Assembly (NCBI GenBank): GCA_947085045.1
Contig: CAMTUU010000003.1
Coordinates: 141,012 to 205,011, forward strand
Direction: 5' to 3'
Length of the DNA stretch: 64,000 nt
Source: Pseudolysinimonas_A sp947085045
Lineage (GTDB): Bacteria; Actinomycetota; Actinomycetes; Actinomycetales; Microbacteriaceae
In this document: positions 26,632 through 34,080 of the stretch, piece by piece
Layout: each line of letters opens with the position of its first letter
Numbering within the stretch: the stretch's first letter is position 1
Notes under the pieces: model-generated
The model's database searches: none
Told to the model about the DNA's origin: nothing
The model's input: only the letters and a program-made list of their open reading frames with translations
Translations under genes and position numbers: made by a program

Positions 26632-26696
26632 AGGCAACGGAACGGAACCGGCTTCTTGGCGGCCGCGTTGATGGACCAGACAGTGATACGACGCAT
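26619..26696 (-). CDS. 25-residue peptide, candidate modified-peptide precursor or leader peptide
   Basis: A very short ORF with the best ribosome-binding site in its neighbourhood: AAGGGAGG ends six bases before the ATG. The peptide begins MRRITVWSIN, continues AAAKKPVPF and ends RCLTKI; it is basic and has one Trp and one Cys. It is the first ORF of the leftward unit, downstream of the palindromic operator at 26765, and is followed by strong hairpins and then the nucleotidyltransferase and HPr-kinase-like genes. I do not recognise a family. It could be a RiPP precursor acted on by those enzymes, or a regulatory leader peptide. Confidence 0.5.
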   Translation of the reverse strand: MRRITVWSINAAAKKPVPFRCLTKI

Positions 26697-26764
26697 GTCT
26701 AACCTCCCTTCGATGGCAACTCGATTGTCGATAGCGATTCGATAAGGACTCGATCCCCTCTCGG

Positions 26765-26776
26765 GTAATCGATTAC
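26765..26776. promoter_or_regulatory. palindromic operator copy 1 (GTAATCGATTAC)
   Basis: A perfect 12-bp palindrome about 70 bp upstream of the 25-codon ORF. The same motif recurs at four other promoters of the island. Its form, an even-length palindrome with a central CG, matches LacI-family operators, and the only LacI regulator seen is encoded at 31128-32132. Confidence 0.75.
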
Positions 26777-26972
26777 TAGACACTAGATCGGCGGGGAGCG
26801 GATTGCGAGGGGTGGGTGTTTCGGTCGTGTAAAAGGTTCGGCATCGGCCGATTGCGGCATGGCCGACTCGGGCCCGGATTCGCCGGAGACGATCGCTGTG
26901 GCGGGACCCCGCAGATTTTACGAAGTCGAAACAAACTCGTCACACGGGAGCGGACCCGACCTGGTGTAATGC

Positions 26973-26986
26973 GGTAACCGATTACC
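26973..26986. promoter_or_regulatory. palindromic operator copy 2 (GGTAACCGATTACC)
   Basis: A 14-bp near-palindrome differing from the consensus GGTAATCGATTACC at one central base. It lies about 40 bp before the start of the ABC substrate-binding-protein gene, where it would overlap or follow the promoter of the operon that also encodes the LacI regulator. Confidence 0.75.
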
Positions 26987-27024
26987 AGGCTGCGGGGATC
27001 CCCGCCCGATCGAAGGACCACAAC

Positions 27025-28056
27025 ATGAATGGACGCATGAGTAGGCCCACTCGGCTGCTGGCCGCCGGAATCGGGGCCGCAGCGCTCGTGACGGCCCTCG
27101 GAGCCTGCGCGGGTCCGAGCGACGACCCCGCCGCCGAGGACCTCACCTCGATCCGCTTCATCCAGGAGTGGCCTGTGCCCGACGGGTTCTGGATCCCGTG
27201 GGTCGTCGCACAGGACCAGGGCTTCTACGAAGATGCCGGCCTCGACGTCGAGATCATCACGCCGCCGAATGTGTCGGCGACGATGCAGTTCCTCGGTACC
27301 GATCAGGCGGACCTCGCCTTCACGACGAGCGTCGACATCGTCACCGCCCGCTCCCAGGGCGTCCCCGTTGTCGGGATCGGCACTTACGGCACGAACAACA
27401 ACTGGGGCCTCATGTCCGACACCGCCGAGCCGATCGAGCCCGCCGACCTCGCGGGCAAGCTCGTCGGTACCTACAACGACGCCTGGTCGAACGCGCAGCT
27501 CTCGATCATGCTGGGCTCGGTCGGGTTGACGATCAGCGACGTCACCCTGGTGACCGCCGACTCGAGCACCGTGGCACTGCTGGTCGAGGACAAGGTCGAT
27601 GTCATTACTGGCATCACCAACGCCGAGGGCAGCGAACTCGAATCCCTCGGGGTCACCGACTACTCGATCGCCTACTCGAAGGACTTCGGCGCTCCGGATG
27701 CTCCGGTGCTGATGCTCGCCGGCAACGAGGAGTGGCTCGCCGCACATCCCGACGAGGCGAAGGCGTTCATGGAGGCGACGATCCGGGGCCTGAACTACGC
27801 GCGGGAGAACCCCGAAGAGGCGGTGCAGATCTTCATGGACACCTATCCCGACGCGCAGTCGGTCGAGTTCACTGAACTGCAGTGGACCGCCACCGCGGCG
27901 TTGTTCGGCGACGAGGGTTACGAGGTCACGGCCGCCGATCTGGAGCAGTCCGACGAGGTCTGGCAGAGCCTGGTCGACGTCTCGGTCGAGTACGACCTCA
28001 TCGACGAAGCGATCCCGGTCGAGGACCTCTTCACGAATGATGCGCTGACGGACTAA
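27025..28056 (+). CDS. ABC transporter substrate-binding lipoprotein (NMT1/THI5-like)
   Basis: A 343-residue exported binding protein. A basic start and hydrophobic helix end in the lipobox LGAC (Cys 28). The mature part follows the NMT1/THI5 pattern: WIPWVVAQDQGFYEDAGLDV, QFLGTDQADLAFTTSVDIV, and LVGTYNDAW with repeated acidic segments. Known relatives bind hydroxymethylpyrimidine precursors, sulfonates or nitrate. It is the first gene of a five-gene transport operon with its own regulator and sits directly behind operator copy 2. The ligand is unknown, but a nitrogen heterocycle fits both the family and the neighbours. Confidence 0.88.
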   Translation: MNGRMSRPTRLLAAGIGAAALVTALGACAGPSDDPAAEDLTSIRFIQEWPVPDGFWIPWVVAQDQGFYEDAGLDVEIITPPNVSATMQFLGTDQADLAFTTSVDIVTARSQGVPVVGIGTYGTNNNWGLMSDTAEPIEPADLAGKLVGTYNDAWSNAQLSIMLGSVGLTISDVTLVTADSSTVALLVEDKVDVITGITNAEGSELESLGVTDYSIAYSKDFGAPDAPVLMLAGNEEWLAAHPDEAKAFMEATIRGLNYARENPEEAVQIFMDTYPDAQSVEFTELQWTATAALFGDEGYEVTAADLEQSDEVWQSLVDVSVEYDLIDEAIPVEDLFTNDALTD

Positions 28057-28820
28057 TGAGCACCCGCACCGTCCTCCTCGCAGGCGAGTCGTGGAGCACC
28101 ACCTCGGTGCACACCAAAGGCTTCGACTCATTCCTGACCAGTCACTACGAGGAGGGCGCCTGGCCGTTCATCCGCTCGCTCGAGGCGAGCGGATGGACGG
28201 TCGTATTCCAGCCCAACCACGTCGCATCCGTGCGGTTCCCCTATACCGTGGAAGAACTCGACAGGTACGACGCCGTCGTGCTGAGCGACATCGGCGCCAA
28301 TACCCTGCTCCTCACGCAGTCGGTGTTCGGAAGCGGCACGGCCGCCGTCAGCAACCGGCTCCGCACGCTGGCCGAGTGGACGACGGGAGGGGGCGCTTTG
28401 CTCATGGTCGGCGGCTACTTGTCATTCCAAGGAATCGAGGCCAAAGCGAACTACCGCGCGACAGCCCTCGCCGACGTTCTCCCGGTCCTGATGGAGGCAG
28501 GAGACGACCGCGAGGAAACCCCCCAAGGCGTGCGGCCGGTGGTCTCGGCCGCGCACTCGATCACGCGGGGACTCGATCAGCAGTGGCCGCAGATCCTCGG
28601 ATACCAGCGCCTGACGCCGCGCGAAGACGCCGAGGTGCTGGTGACGGTGGGCGACCATCCGCTCGTGGTCATCGGCGAGGCCGGCCAGGGCCGGGTCGCC
28701 GCCGTCGCCACCGACATGGGGCCGCACTGGCTCCCCGACGACTTCGTCGCCTGGGACGGCTTCGGCCGGCTGTGGACGCAGCTCATCGAATGGCTCACCG
28801 AGAGCAGAACCGGAGCGTGA
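28056..28820 (+). CDS. glutamine-amidotransferase-like (ThuA/COG5426-type) protein
   Basis: A 254-residue cytosolic protein with a class I glutamine-amidotransferase-like fold. Typical segments are RTVLLAGESWSTTSVHTKGF, LDRYDAVVLSDIGANTLLL and EWTTGGGALLMVGGYLSF. The usual catalytic nucleophile Cys of true amidotransferases is not apparent in the elbow position, as in many members of this group, whose function is unknown. Its ATG overlaps the binding-protein stop by TAATGA, so it belongs to the importer operon and may process the imported compound. Confidence 0.65.
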   Translation: MSTRTVLLAGESWSTTSVHTKGFDSFLTSHYEEGAWPFIRSLEASGWTVVFQPNHVASVRFPYTVEELDRYDAVVLSDIGANTLLLTQSVFGSGTAAVSNRLRTLAEWTTGGGALLMVGGYLSFQGIEAKANYRATALADVLPVLMEAGDDREETPQGVRPVVSAAHSITRGLDQQWPQILGYQRLTPREDAEVLVTVGDHPLVVIGEAGQGRVAAVATDMGPHWLPDDFVAWDGFGRLWTQLIEWLTESRTGA

Positions 28821-29500
28821 TGAAGGAACCACGCTCGACGCAGACCAGCGACGAGCCACCCGAAGGGCTGGTCAGGGCCCAACGTCTGGCCATCCGGGTC
28901 GCGGAGGAGTTCGCGGCATCCATCGAACCGGGCATGACCGAACGTGCCGTGCGAGATGCGATGGATGCGCGCGTGGTGGAGCTGGGCGGCGTCGGGGTGT
29001 GGACCCCCACCGTCGTCGGCTTCGGCATCGGAACGCTGAGCTGTTTCCCGACGGACGTCCCGACGGAGCGACCGCTGTGGAACATCGACCTCGGCACCGT
29101 CGACATCCACCCGGTCACGGTCGACGGGTGGTGGGGCGACTGCACGAGGACCCTCATTCGTGGCGACAACATCCCGCAACGTCGAGCGCTCGACGCCGTG
29201 ACCGAGTTGCACGAACGGGTGCTCGCGGCGGCACGTCCCGGCATGAGGGCCTGCGACTGGTTCGCCGAGTTCGCGGAAGCGCTCGCGCCGACAGGGTTGG
29301 TGCTCCTCGACCGACTGCAGAACATCGGCCATTCCCTCGCGCGCGAATCGTCGTATGACGAGGGCTACATCGACGTGTTCAACGAGACGGTGCTGACGGG
29401 AGCCTGGGCCATCGAACCATTCATCGGCAACCATCTCTACGGGGTCAAGCGCGAGGACGTGGTGTGGTTCGGTCCGACCCGCGTCACGGTGATCGCATGA
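28820..29500 (+). CDS. M24-family (creatinase/aminopeptidase fold) metallo-hydrolase
   Basis: A 226-residue pita-bread-fold protein. The five expected metal ligands can all be placed: Asp in NIDLGTV, Asp in WGDCTRT, His in NIGHSLA, Glu in AIEPFIG and Glu in VKREDVVW. It is close to the minimal catalytic core, without the N-terminal domain of prolidases. M24 enzymes cleave Xaa-Pro peptides or C-N bonds such as in creatine. ATG 28820 shares one base with the previous stop. Its position between GATase-like and ABC genes suggests action on the imported substrate. Confidence 0.78.
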   Translation: MKEPRSTQTSDEPPEGLVRAQRLAIRVAEEFAASIEPGMTERAVRDAMDARVVELGGVGVWTPTVVGFGIGTLSCFPTDVPTERPLWNIDLGTVDIHPVTVDGWWGDCTRTLIRGDNIPQRRALDAVTELHERVLAAARPGMRACDWFAEFAEALAPTGLVLLDRLQNIGHSLARESSYDEGYIDVFNETVLTGAWAIEPFIGNHLYGVKREDVVWFGPTRVTVIA

Positions 29501-30291
29501 TCGCGGCATCGGTTCCCAAGGTCGAGTTGTCGCAGATCTCCCAGCGCTTCGGCGAGGCGCTGGCTCTCGAACCCACGTATCTGAGCATCGCGGCCGGCGA
29601 GTTCGTCGCGGTGATCGGTCCCAGTGGGTGCGGCAAGACGACCCTCTTCAACATCCTCTCGGGGATCCTGTCGCCAACCTCCGGCACGGTCCGCATCGAC
29701 GGCGAAGAGACGACAGGGAAGCCAGGCCACGTCGGCTACATGCTCCAGAAGGACCTGCTGGTGCCCTCGCTGAGCGCACTCGAGAACATCACCCTCGGCG
29801 CGCGCCTCCACGGGCGGGTCTCGAAGCAGCAGCGCGAGGAGGCCGCCCAGATGGCCGCTCACTACGGGCTCGGCGACTTCCTCGACCACTTCCCGCACGC
29901 GATGAGCGGCGGGATGCGCCAGCGCGTGGCTCTGATGCGGACGCTCGCCTTCGCGAAAGACGTCATGCTGCTCGACGAGCCGTTCGGAGCACTCGACAGC
30001 CAGACCCGACTCGAGATGCAGCAGTGGCTGCTTCGGGTCTGGGTCGAAACCGGGTCGACGGTGCTCTTCGTGACCCACGACATCGACGAGGCACTCTTCC
30101 TCGCCGACCGGGTCGTCGTGATGTCACCACGCCCGGGTCGGGTGAGCGAGATCCTGGACGTCGCACTCGAGCGACCACGTGGCCTGGATGTGCTCACCAC
30201 GGAGCCGTTCATGAGTCTCAAACGTCGCGCGCTCGATCTGATCTACGGACGCGAGCCCGGCAACCTCGACTCGTCGGGGAGCGACTCATGA
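29497..30291 (+). CDS. ABC transporter ATP-binding protein (nitrate/sulfonate/pyrimidine importer type)
   Basis: A 264-residue ATPase of the SsuB/TauB/ThiZ group. Walker A is GPSGCGKTTL (about residues 40-49), the signature is MSGGMRQRVAL (about 137-147), Walker B is MLLDEPFGALDS (about 158-169), and the switch His is in FVTHDIDEA. The start is ATG 29497, overlapping the M24 stop by ATGA; the longer frame upstream lacks support. It pairs with the permease that follows and the binding protein at 27025. Confidence 0.93.
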   Translation: MIAASVPKVELSQISQRFGEALALEPTYLSIAAGEFVAVIGPSGCGKTTLFNILSGILSPTSGTVRIDGEETTGKPGHVGYMLQKDLLVPSLSALENITLGARLHGRVSKQQREEAAQMAAHYGLGDFLDHFPHAMSGGMRQRVALMRTLAFAKDVMLLDEPFGALDSQTRLEMQQWLLRVWVETGSTVLFVTHDIDEALFLADRVVVMSPRPGRVSEILDVALERPRGLDVLTTEPFMSLKRRALDLIYGREPGNLDSSGSDS

Positions 30292-31118
30292 GCCGCGGTG
30301 TCGCCGTCACCCCCCGGGCATCACGCCGCACCTGGCTGACGTTGCTCACGCCGGTGCTCTCGATCCTCGGCCTCCTCATCGTGTGGGATCTCGTGGTGCG
30401 GATCTTCTCGATCCCGAAGTTCGTCCTCCCCTTGCCGATCGACGCCTTCGCGACGATCGGCGAGGACTGGGATTCGATCAGCCGCGGGATCATCGCCACC
30501 GGCCAAGTGTTCACGCTCGGCTTCGTCATCGGCGCCGCTCTCGGCTTCGTGCTCGCCGTCGTCATGGCCTCCTCGAAAGCTCTCTTCCAGGCGCTCTACC
30601 CGATCATGATCGTCAGTCAGGCGATCCCGGTCGTCGCGATCGGGGCGGCGCTGGTGATCTGGCTCGGATTCGGCCTGGCACCCAAACTCGTGGTCGTCGC
30701 GATGATCGTCTTCTTCCCCGTGCTGGTCAACGTGCTCGACGGTCTCCGTTCGGTCGACGCCGACAGTGTGAACCTGGCGCGCGCCATGGGGGCTTCCCGG
30801 TGGCGCAACTTCCTGGTGATCAAGCTGCCGGCGACCCTGACGCCGCTGTTCTCCGCGCTGAAGATGTCGGCGACGTTCTCGGTGACCGGCGCGATCCTCG
30901 CCGAGTCCCTCGCGTCGACCACCGGCGGTCTCGGGGTCTACCTCTCGACGATGCAGGGCCGATTCAATACGCCGGGCGTATTTGCGGCGATCATCGTTCT
31001 CGCCTCGATCGGTCTCGTAGCGTTCCTGCTCATCTCCGTCTGGGAGTCGGCGGCGACGCCCTGGTTGAGGACGAGCGTCGTCCCGCGCCGCCGACGTTTC
31101 CGCAGAGGCACCTCCTAG
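30288..31118 (+). CDS. ABC transporter permease (SsuC/TauC/ThiX-like)
   Basis: A 276-residue inner-membrane permease with about six helices. The cytoplasmic loop that docks the ATPase is ARAMGASRWRNFLVIKLPAT (about residues 164-183), the EAA-like motif of this family. The ATG overlaps the ATPase stop (ATGA). The LacI regulator follows after 9 bp, so importer and regulator are on one transcript. Confidence 0.92.
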   Translation: MSRGVAVTPRASRRTWLTLLTPVLSILGLLIVWDLVVRIFSIPKFVLPLPIDAFATIGEDWDSISRGIIATGQVFTLGFVIGAALGFVLAVVMASSKALFQALYPIMIVSQAIPVVAIGAALVIWLGFGLAPKLVVVAMIVFFPVLVNVLDGLRSVDADSVNLARAMGASRWRNFLVIKLPATLTPLFSALKMSATFSVTGAILAESLASTTGGLGVYLSTMQGRFNTPGVFAAIIVLASIGLVAFLLISVWESAATPWLRTSVVPRRRRFRRGTS

Positions 31119-31127
31119 GATGTGGAC

Positions 31128-32132
31128 ATGGGCCAGCGCGCGACCGTCAAGGATGTCGCGTTGGCGGCCGGTGTGTCGGTAGCCACCGTGTCGCGAGCCC
31201 TCTCCGGCGCCCGGGTCGTGCGGCCGGAGCACCGCGAGATCGTCCTCCGCACCGCGGAGCAACTCGGTTACAGGCCGCACTCGATCGCGCAGGCTCTCCG
31301 CCAATCGCGCACGGGGGCGATCGGAATGATCGTTCCGCGCATCAACAACCCGTTCTTCCCGCAACTCGTGAGCGAGGCCGAGCGGGTGCTGCAGCAGCAC
31401 GACCTCGGATTGCTGCTCTGCAGTTCGGACGAAGACCCCGCGACCGAGGCGAAGCGCATCACCATGCTCGCCGAACGTCAGGTCGACGGTCTGCTCATCA
31501 GCCCGAGTTCCCAGTACGCGAGCGCCCCGGCGCTGGCGGCAGTCGCCGCGCGCATGCCCGTCGTACAGTTCGACCAGTGCGTGCCTTCTGTCGACACGGC
31601 CTTCGTGGGCATCGACGACGCGGCGGGCATCGCAGCCGTCACGTCGCACCTCGTTGCCGCGGGTCGACGCCGCCTGGCGTTCATCGGTGCCGACGACGAC
31701 AACTGGTCGGGCCTGCGCCGCCGCGAAGGGTTCGAGACCTGGGCAGCGACGACCGACAGTTCGGCGCTCGGCCGCATGGAGACCGGTGACTTCTCGCGCG
31801 ACTTCGGCTACCGCGCGGCGCGCCGTCTGCTGCAGCGCGACGAGCAGATCGACGCGATCGTGTGCGCGAACGACCTCATCGCCATCGGAGCGCTCGACGC
31901 GGCGGCCGAACTCGGTCTCCCGGTCCCCGATCGGCTCGCGATCACCGGCTTCGACGACGTCAACGTCGCGACCGTCTGCAGCCCCGCCCTCACCACGGTG
32001 CGACAGCCCGTCGCCGCCATCGTCGAGACCGCGATCGACATCCTGCTCGCGGCGATCGCCGGGGGTCCCGCCGAGGCCACCGTCACCCAGTTCCCCGTCG
32101 AACTGATCGTGCGCGGGAGCGCGCCCGCCTAG
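31128..32132 (+). CDS. LacI/GalR-family transcriptional regulator, probable island regulator
   Basis: A 334-residue repressor. The N-terminal HTH and hinge read ATVKDVALAAGVSVATVSRA and SLRQSRTGAIGMIVP-type segments (about residues 4-65). The periplasmic-binding-like sensor domain follows, with NPFFPQLVSEAERVL, LAERQVDGLLISPSS and ITGFDDVNVATVCSPALTTV. ATG 31128 is preferred because AGGA sits seven bases upstream; GTG 31122 is also open. It is the only LacI protein seen, and five palindromes of LacI-operator form lie at the island's promoters, including its own operon, so autoregulation is likely. The effector is unknown. Confidence 0.9.
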   Translation: MGQRATVKDVALAAGVSVATVSRALSGARVVRPEHREIVLRTAEQLGYRPHSIAQALRQSRTGAIGMIVPRINNPFFPQLVSEAERVLQQHDLGLLLCSSDEDPATEAKRITMLAERQVDGLLISPSSQYASAPALAAVAARMPVVQFDQCVPSVDTAFVGIDDAAGIAAVTSHLVAAGRRRLAFIGADDDNWSGLRRREGFETWAATTDSSALGRMETGDFSRDFGYRAARRLLQRDEQIDAIVCANDLIAIGALDAAAELGLPVPDRLAITGFDDVNVATVCSPALTTVRQPVAAIVETAIDILLAAIAGGPAEATVTQFPVELIVRGSAPA

Positions 32133-32133
32133 C

Positions 32134-33222
32134 TCAGTCGAGCCGACCGTGGCTCCACGCATCAATGAGCGCGCCGTAGATCTCCAAGGCCTCGTGCAAC
32201 GACGTCACCGAGACCGACTCGTCCGTGGTGTGCGGCTGATCGAGATCACCCGGTCCGACGATGTAGGAGCGGGAGCGGCTCGCGTCCAGGACCGCGGCGT
32301 CGGTGAAGTAGGACACCCCCGACGGCGCATCCCGCCGGCCCGTGACCGCCGCCACCGCTTCGATCACGCCCTCCGTCCGCGCGGCATCCGGCGACGACCA
32401 GACAGCGGGGAGTTCCAGCAGAGCGGTCACCTCGCCCGCTCGAGCGAGCAGCGCTTCGACGAGCTCGTGCGATGACCCGGGTACCGTCCGCACATCGACC
32501 GTCATCCGAGCCAAGTCCGGCACGAGGTTCGTCTGAGTGCCGCCGGCGATGGTGCCGACATTGGTGGTGCGCGACCCCAATTCAGGATGCATGGCGCCGC
32601 TCTCGAGCGACGTCAACGAGGTGACCACCTCGGCGAGCGCTTCGATCGCGTTGACCCCGAGCTCGGGCCTCGAGCCATGTGCGGCCCGCCCCCGAGCGGT
32701 GACCTCGAACCAAGTGACGCCCTTGTGGCCGAGGCGCACACCGTTCGCCGTGGACTCCCCGAGGACGAGGATGCTGGCGGGGTCGAGCACCCCGGCGTCA
32801 CGGACGGCCCTCGCCCCGCCGCATCCGGTCTCCTCGCCCGAGGTGAACACGACACTGAATCCGCGGGCCCCGGGCCGAACCGCTGCGAGGGCCGCGAGGA
32901 CGATCGCCGCGACACCTCCCTTCATGTCACTGCTCCCGCGCCCGTGGAGGCGATCGCCGTCGAGCTCGGCGGAAAGGGGAGGGTGAGCCCATTCGGCGCT
33001 CCCGTGCGGAACGGTGTCGACGTGCCCCGCGAGCACGAAGCCGCCGCCCCCGTTCCACGTCGCCAGCAGGTTCGACCTCCCCGGCCGCCATGGCACACGC
33101 GTGAGCGAGAAGCCGGCGCCCTCGAGAAGCGGGGCGACGACATCGAGAGCCTCGTCCTCGCCGCCTTCGACGGTGTCGATCCGGAGCAGCTGGGCCGTCA
33201 GCTCGACGACATCCGGCCTCAC
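32134..33222 (-). CDS. M20-family metallo-hydrolase (ArgE/DapE-like)
   Basis: A 362-residue amidohydrolase. The metal and catalytic residues are visible in LAGHVDTVPHG (about residues 58-68), GRGSSDMKGGVAAI (about 87-100) and TSGEETGCGGARA (about 122-134). The dimerisation domain has ARGRAAHGSRPELGVNAIEA. Such enzymes remove acyl or aminoacyl groups from amide nitrogens. It starts at GTG 33222, overlapping the nitrilase stop (GTGA), and is the last gene of the long leftward operon. It and the rightward LacI gene end convergently, 1 bp apart. Confidence 0.88.
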   Translation of the reverse strand: MRPDVVELTAQLLRIDTVEGGEDEALDVVAPLLEGAGFSLTRVPWRPGRSNLLATWNGGGGFVLAGHVDTVPHGSAEWAHPPLSAELDGDRLHGRGSSDMKGGVAAIVLAALAAVRPGARGFSVVFTSGEETGCGGARAVRDAGVLDPASILVLGESTANGVRLGHKGVTWFEVTARGRAAHGSRPELGVNAIEALAEVVTSLTSLESGAMHPELGSRTTNVGTIAGGTQTNLVPDLARMTVDVRTVPGSSHELVEALLARAGEVTALLELPAVWSSPDAARTEGVIEAVAAVTGRRDAPSGVSYFTDAAVLDASRSRSYIVGPGDLDQPHTTDESVSVTSLHEALEIYGALIDAWSHGRLD

Positions 33223-34049
33223 GGCGTGAGCCGGTACGCGTCCATGCGGCGGTCTTTGACCGGATTGTTGAACTGCCCCCAACCGCGGCTGCGGCGAGCC
33301 TCGGCGAGGTCGACCTCGCCGATCAGCAGTTCGGGGTCGACCGGACTGGCCGGGCCGGCCACCGGCCACCCGGTGTGCGACACGATCAGGCTCTGCCCGA
33401 TGAATTCCTGGCCGCGCTCGACCCCGACGCGATCAGCGGCGGCGACGACGACGCCGTTGCTGTGGGCCGATGACATCGACAGGATCGTCGCCATCGCGGC
33501 CTGGCCGTCGGCCTGGCCGGGGATGGGGACCCAGTTGGTCGGCACGCACACCAGGTCGGCGCCACCCAGCACGAGCGAGCGATAGCTCTCCGCGAACCAC
33601 CCGTCGTAGCAGATCATCATGCCGATCCGGCCGAGCCGGGTCTGCACGACGGGGAACCCCAGATCGCCCGGCTCGAAGTAGAGCGCCTCCTCGTCCCAGA
33701 GGTGCACCTTCCGGTAGACGACATGTCGGCCGTCGGGCAGGCACAGGATGCTCGCGTTGTAGAGCGCGGCGCCCTCGCGTTCGGGAAAGCCGGCGACCAC
33801 GATGACGTCGTGCTCCTGGGCGGCCTTCTTCCAGGCTTCGGTCGCCGGGCCGTCACCGGCGACCTCGGCGAGTGCGTAGGCCTCGTCGCGCGAGCTCATC
33901 ATGTAGCCCGAGCTGACGAGTTCGGGCAGGACGACGACCTGGGCGCCGCTGGCCGCGGCCTGCTCGATCACCGCCAGCGTCGACGCGATGTTGTGGGGTA
34001 CGTCGCCGAACACCGGTTGCACCTGACCCACGGCGATCTTCGTCATCAT
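33219..34049 (-). CDS. carbon-nitrogen hydrolase (nitrilase superfamily)
   Basis: A 276-residue amidase-fold enzyme with the Glu-Lys-Cys triad: Glu in VVLPELVSSGYM (about residue 43), Lys in YRKVHLWDEE (about 114) and Cys in IGMMICYDGWF (about 147). Members hydrolyse amides, nitriles or N-carbamoyl groups. The start could be ATG 34049 or the adjacent ATG 34046; AAGGA lies just upstream. It is 31 bp downstream of the PurM-like gene and overlaps the M20 start, so the two hydrolases probably act in sequence on an amide-bearing intermediate (inference). Confidence 0.88.
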   Translation of the reverse strand: MMTKIAVGQVQPVFGDVPHNIASTLAVIEQAAASGAQVVVLPELVSSGYMMSSRDEAYALAEVAGDGPATEAWKKAAQEHDVIVVAGFPEREGAALYNASILCLPDGRHVVYRKVHLWDEEALYFEPGDLGFPVVQTRLGRIGMMICYDGWFAESYRSLVLGGADLVCVPTNWVPIPGQADGQAAMATILSMSSAHSNGVVVAAADRVGVERGQEFIGQSLIVSHTGWPVAGPASPVDPELLIGEVDLAEARRSRGWGQFNNPVKDRRMDAYRLTP

Positions 34050-34080
34050 TCCTTCTCGTCCTCCTTCATGCACGGCCGGA

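Larger units (their letters stand above)
26697..27024. promoter_or_regulatory. divergent control region between the small-peptide unit and the ABC-importer operon
   Basis: This 328-bp region is clearly more AT-rich than the flanking genes and separates two divergent operons. It holds two copies of the island palindrome (26765-26776 and 26973-26986), one nearer each operon. Between 26711 and 26773 the tetramer CGAT occurs seven times at irregular spacing, including inside the first palindrome. The ABC-side end carries AAGGA seven bases before the ATG of the binding-protein gene. No further ORF with a ribosome-binding site was found. Confidence 0.7.

Noticed and set aside
26410..26637. N-terminal extension of the nucleotidyltransferase to a TTG at 26637
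   Set aside because: The extension is Arg/Pro/Ser low-complexity, overlaps the hairpin leader and the small ORF, and a good AGGAG-GTG start exists at 26409.
23709..26696. Calling the leftward unit a lasso-peptide cluster
   Set aside because: No asparagine-synthetase-like cyclase and no transglutaminase-like protease are present anywhere in the window; only the kinase, the nucleotidyltransferase and a distant PqqD-like protein fit.
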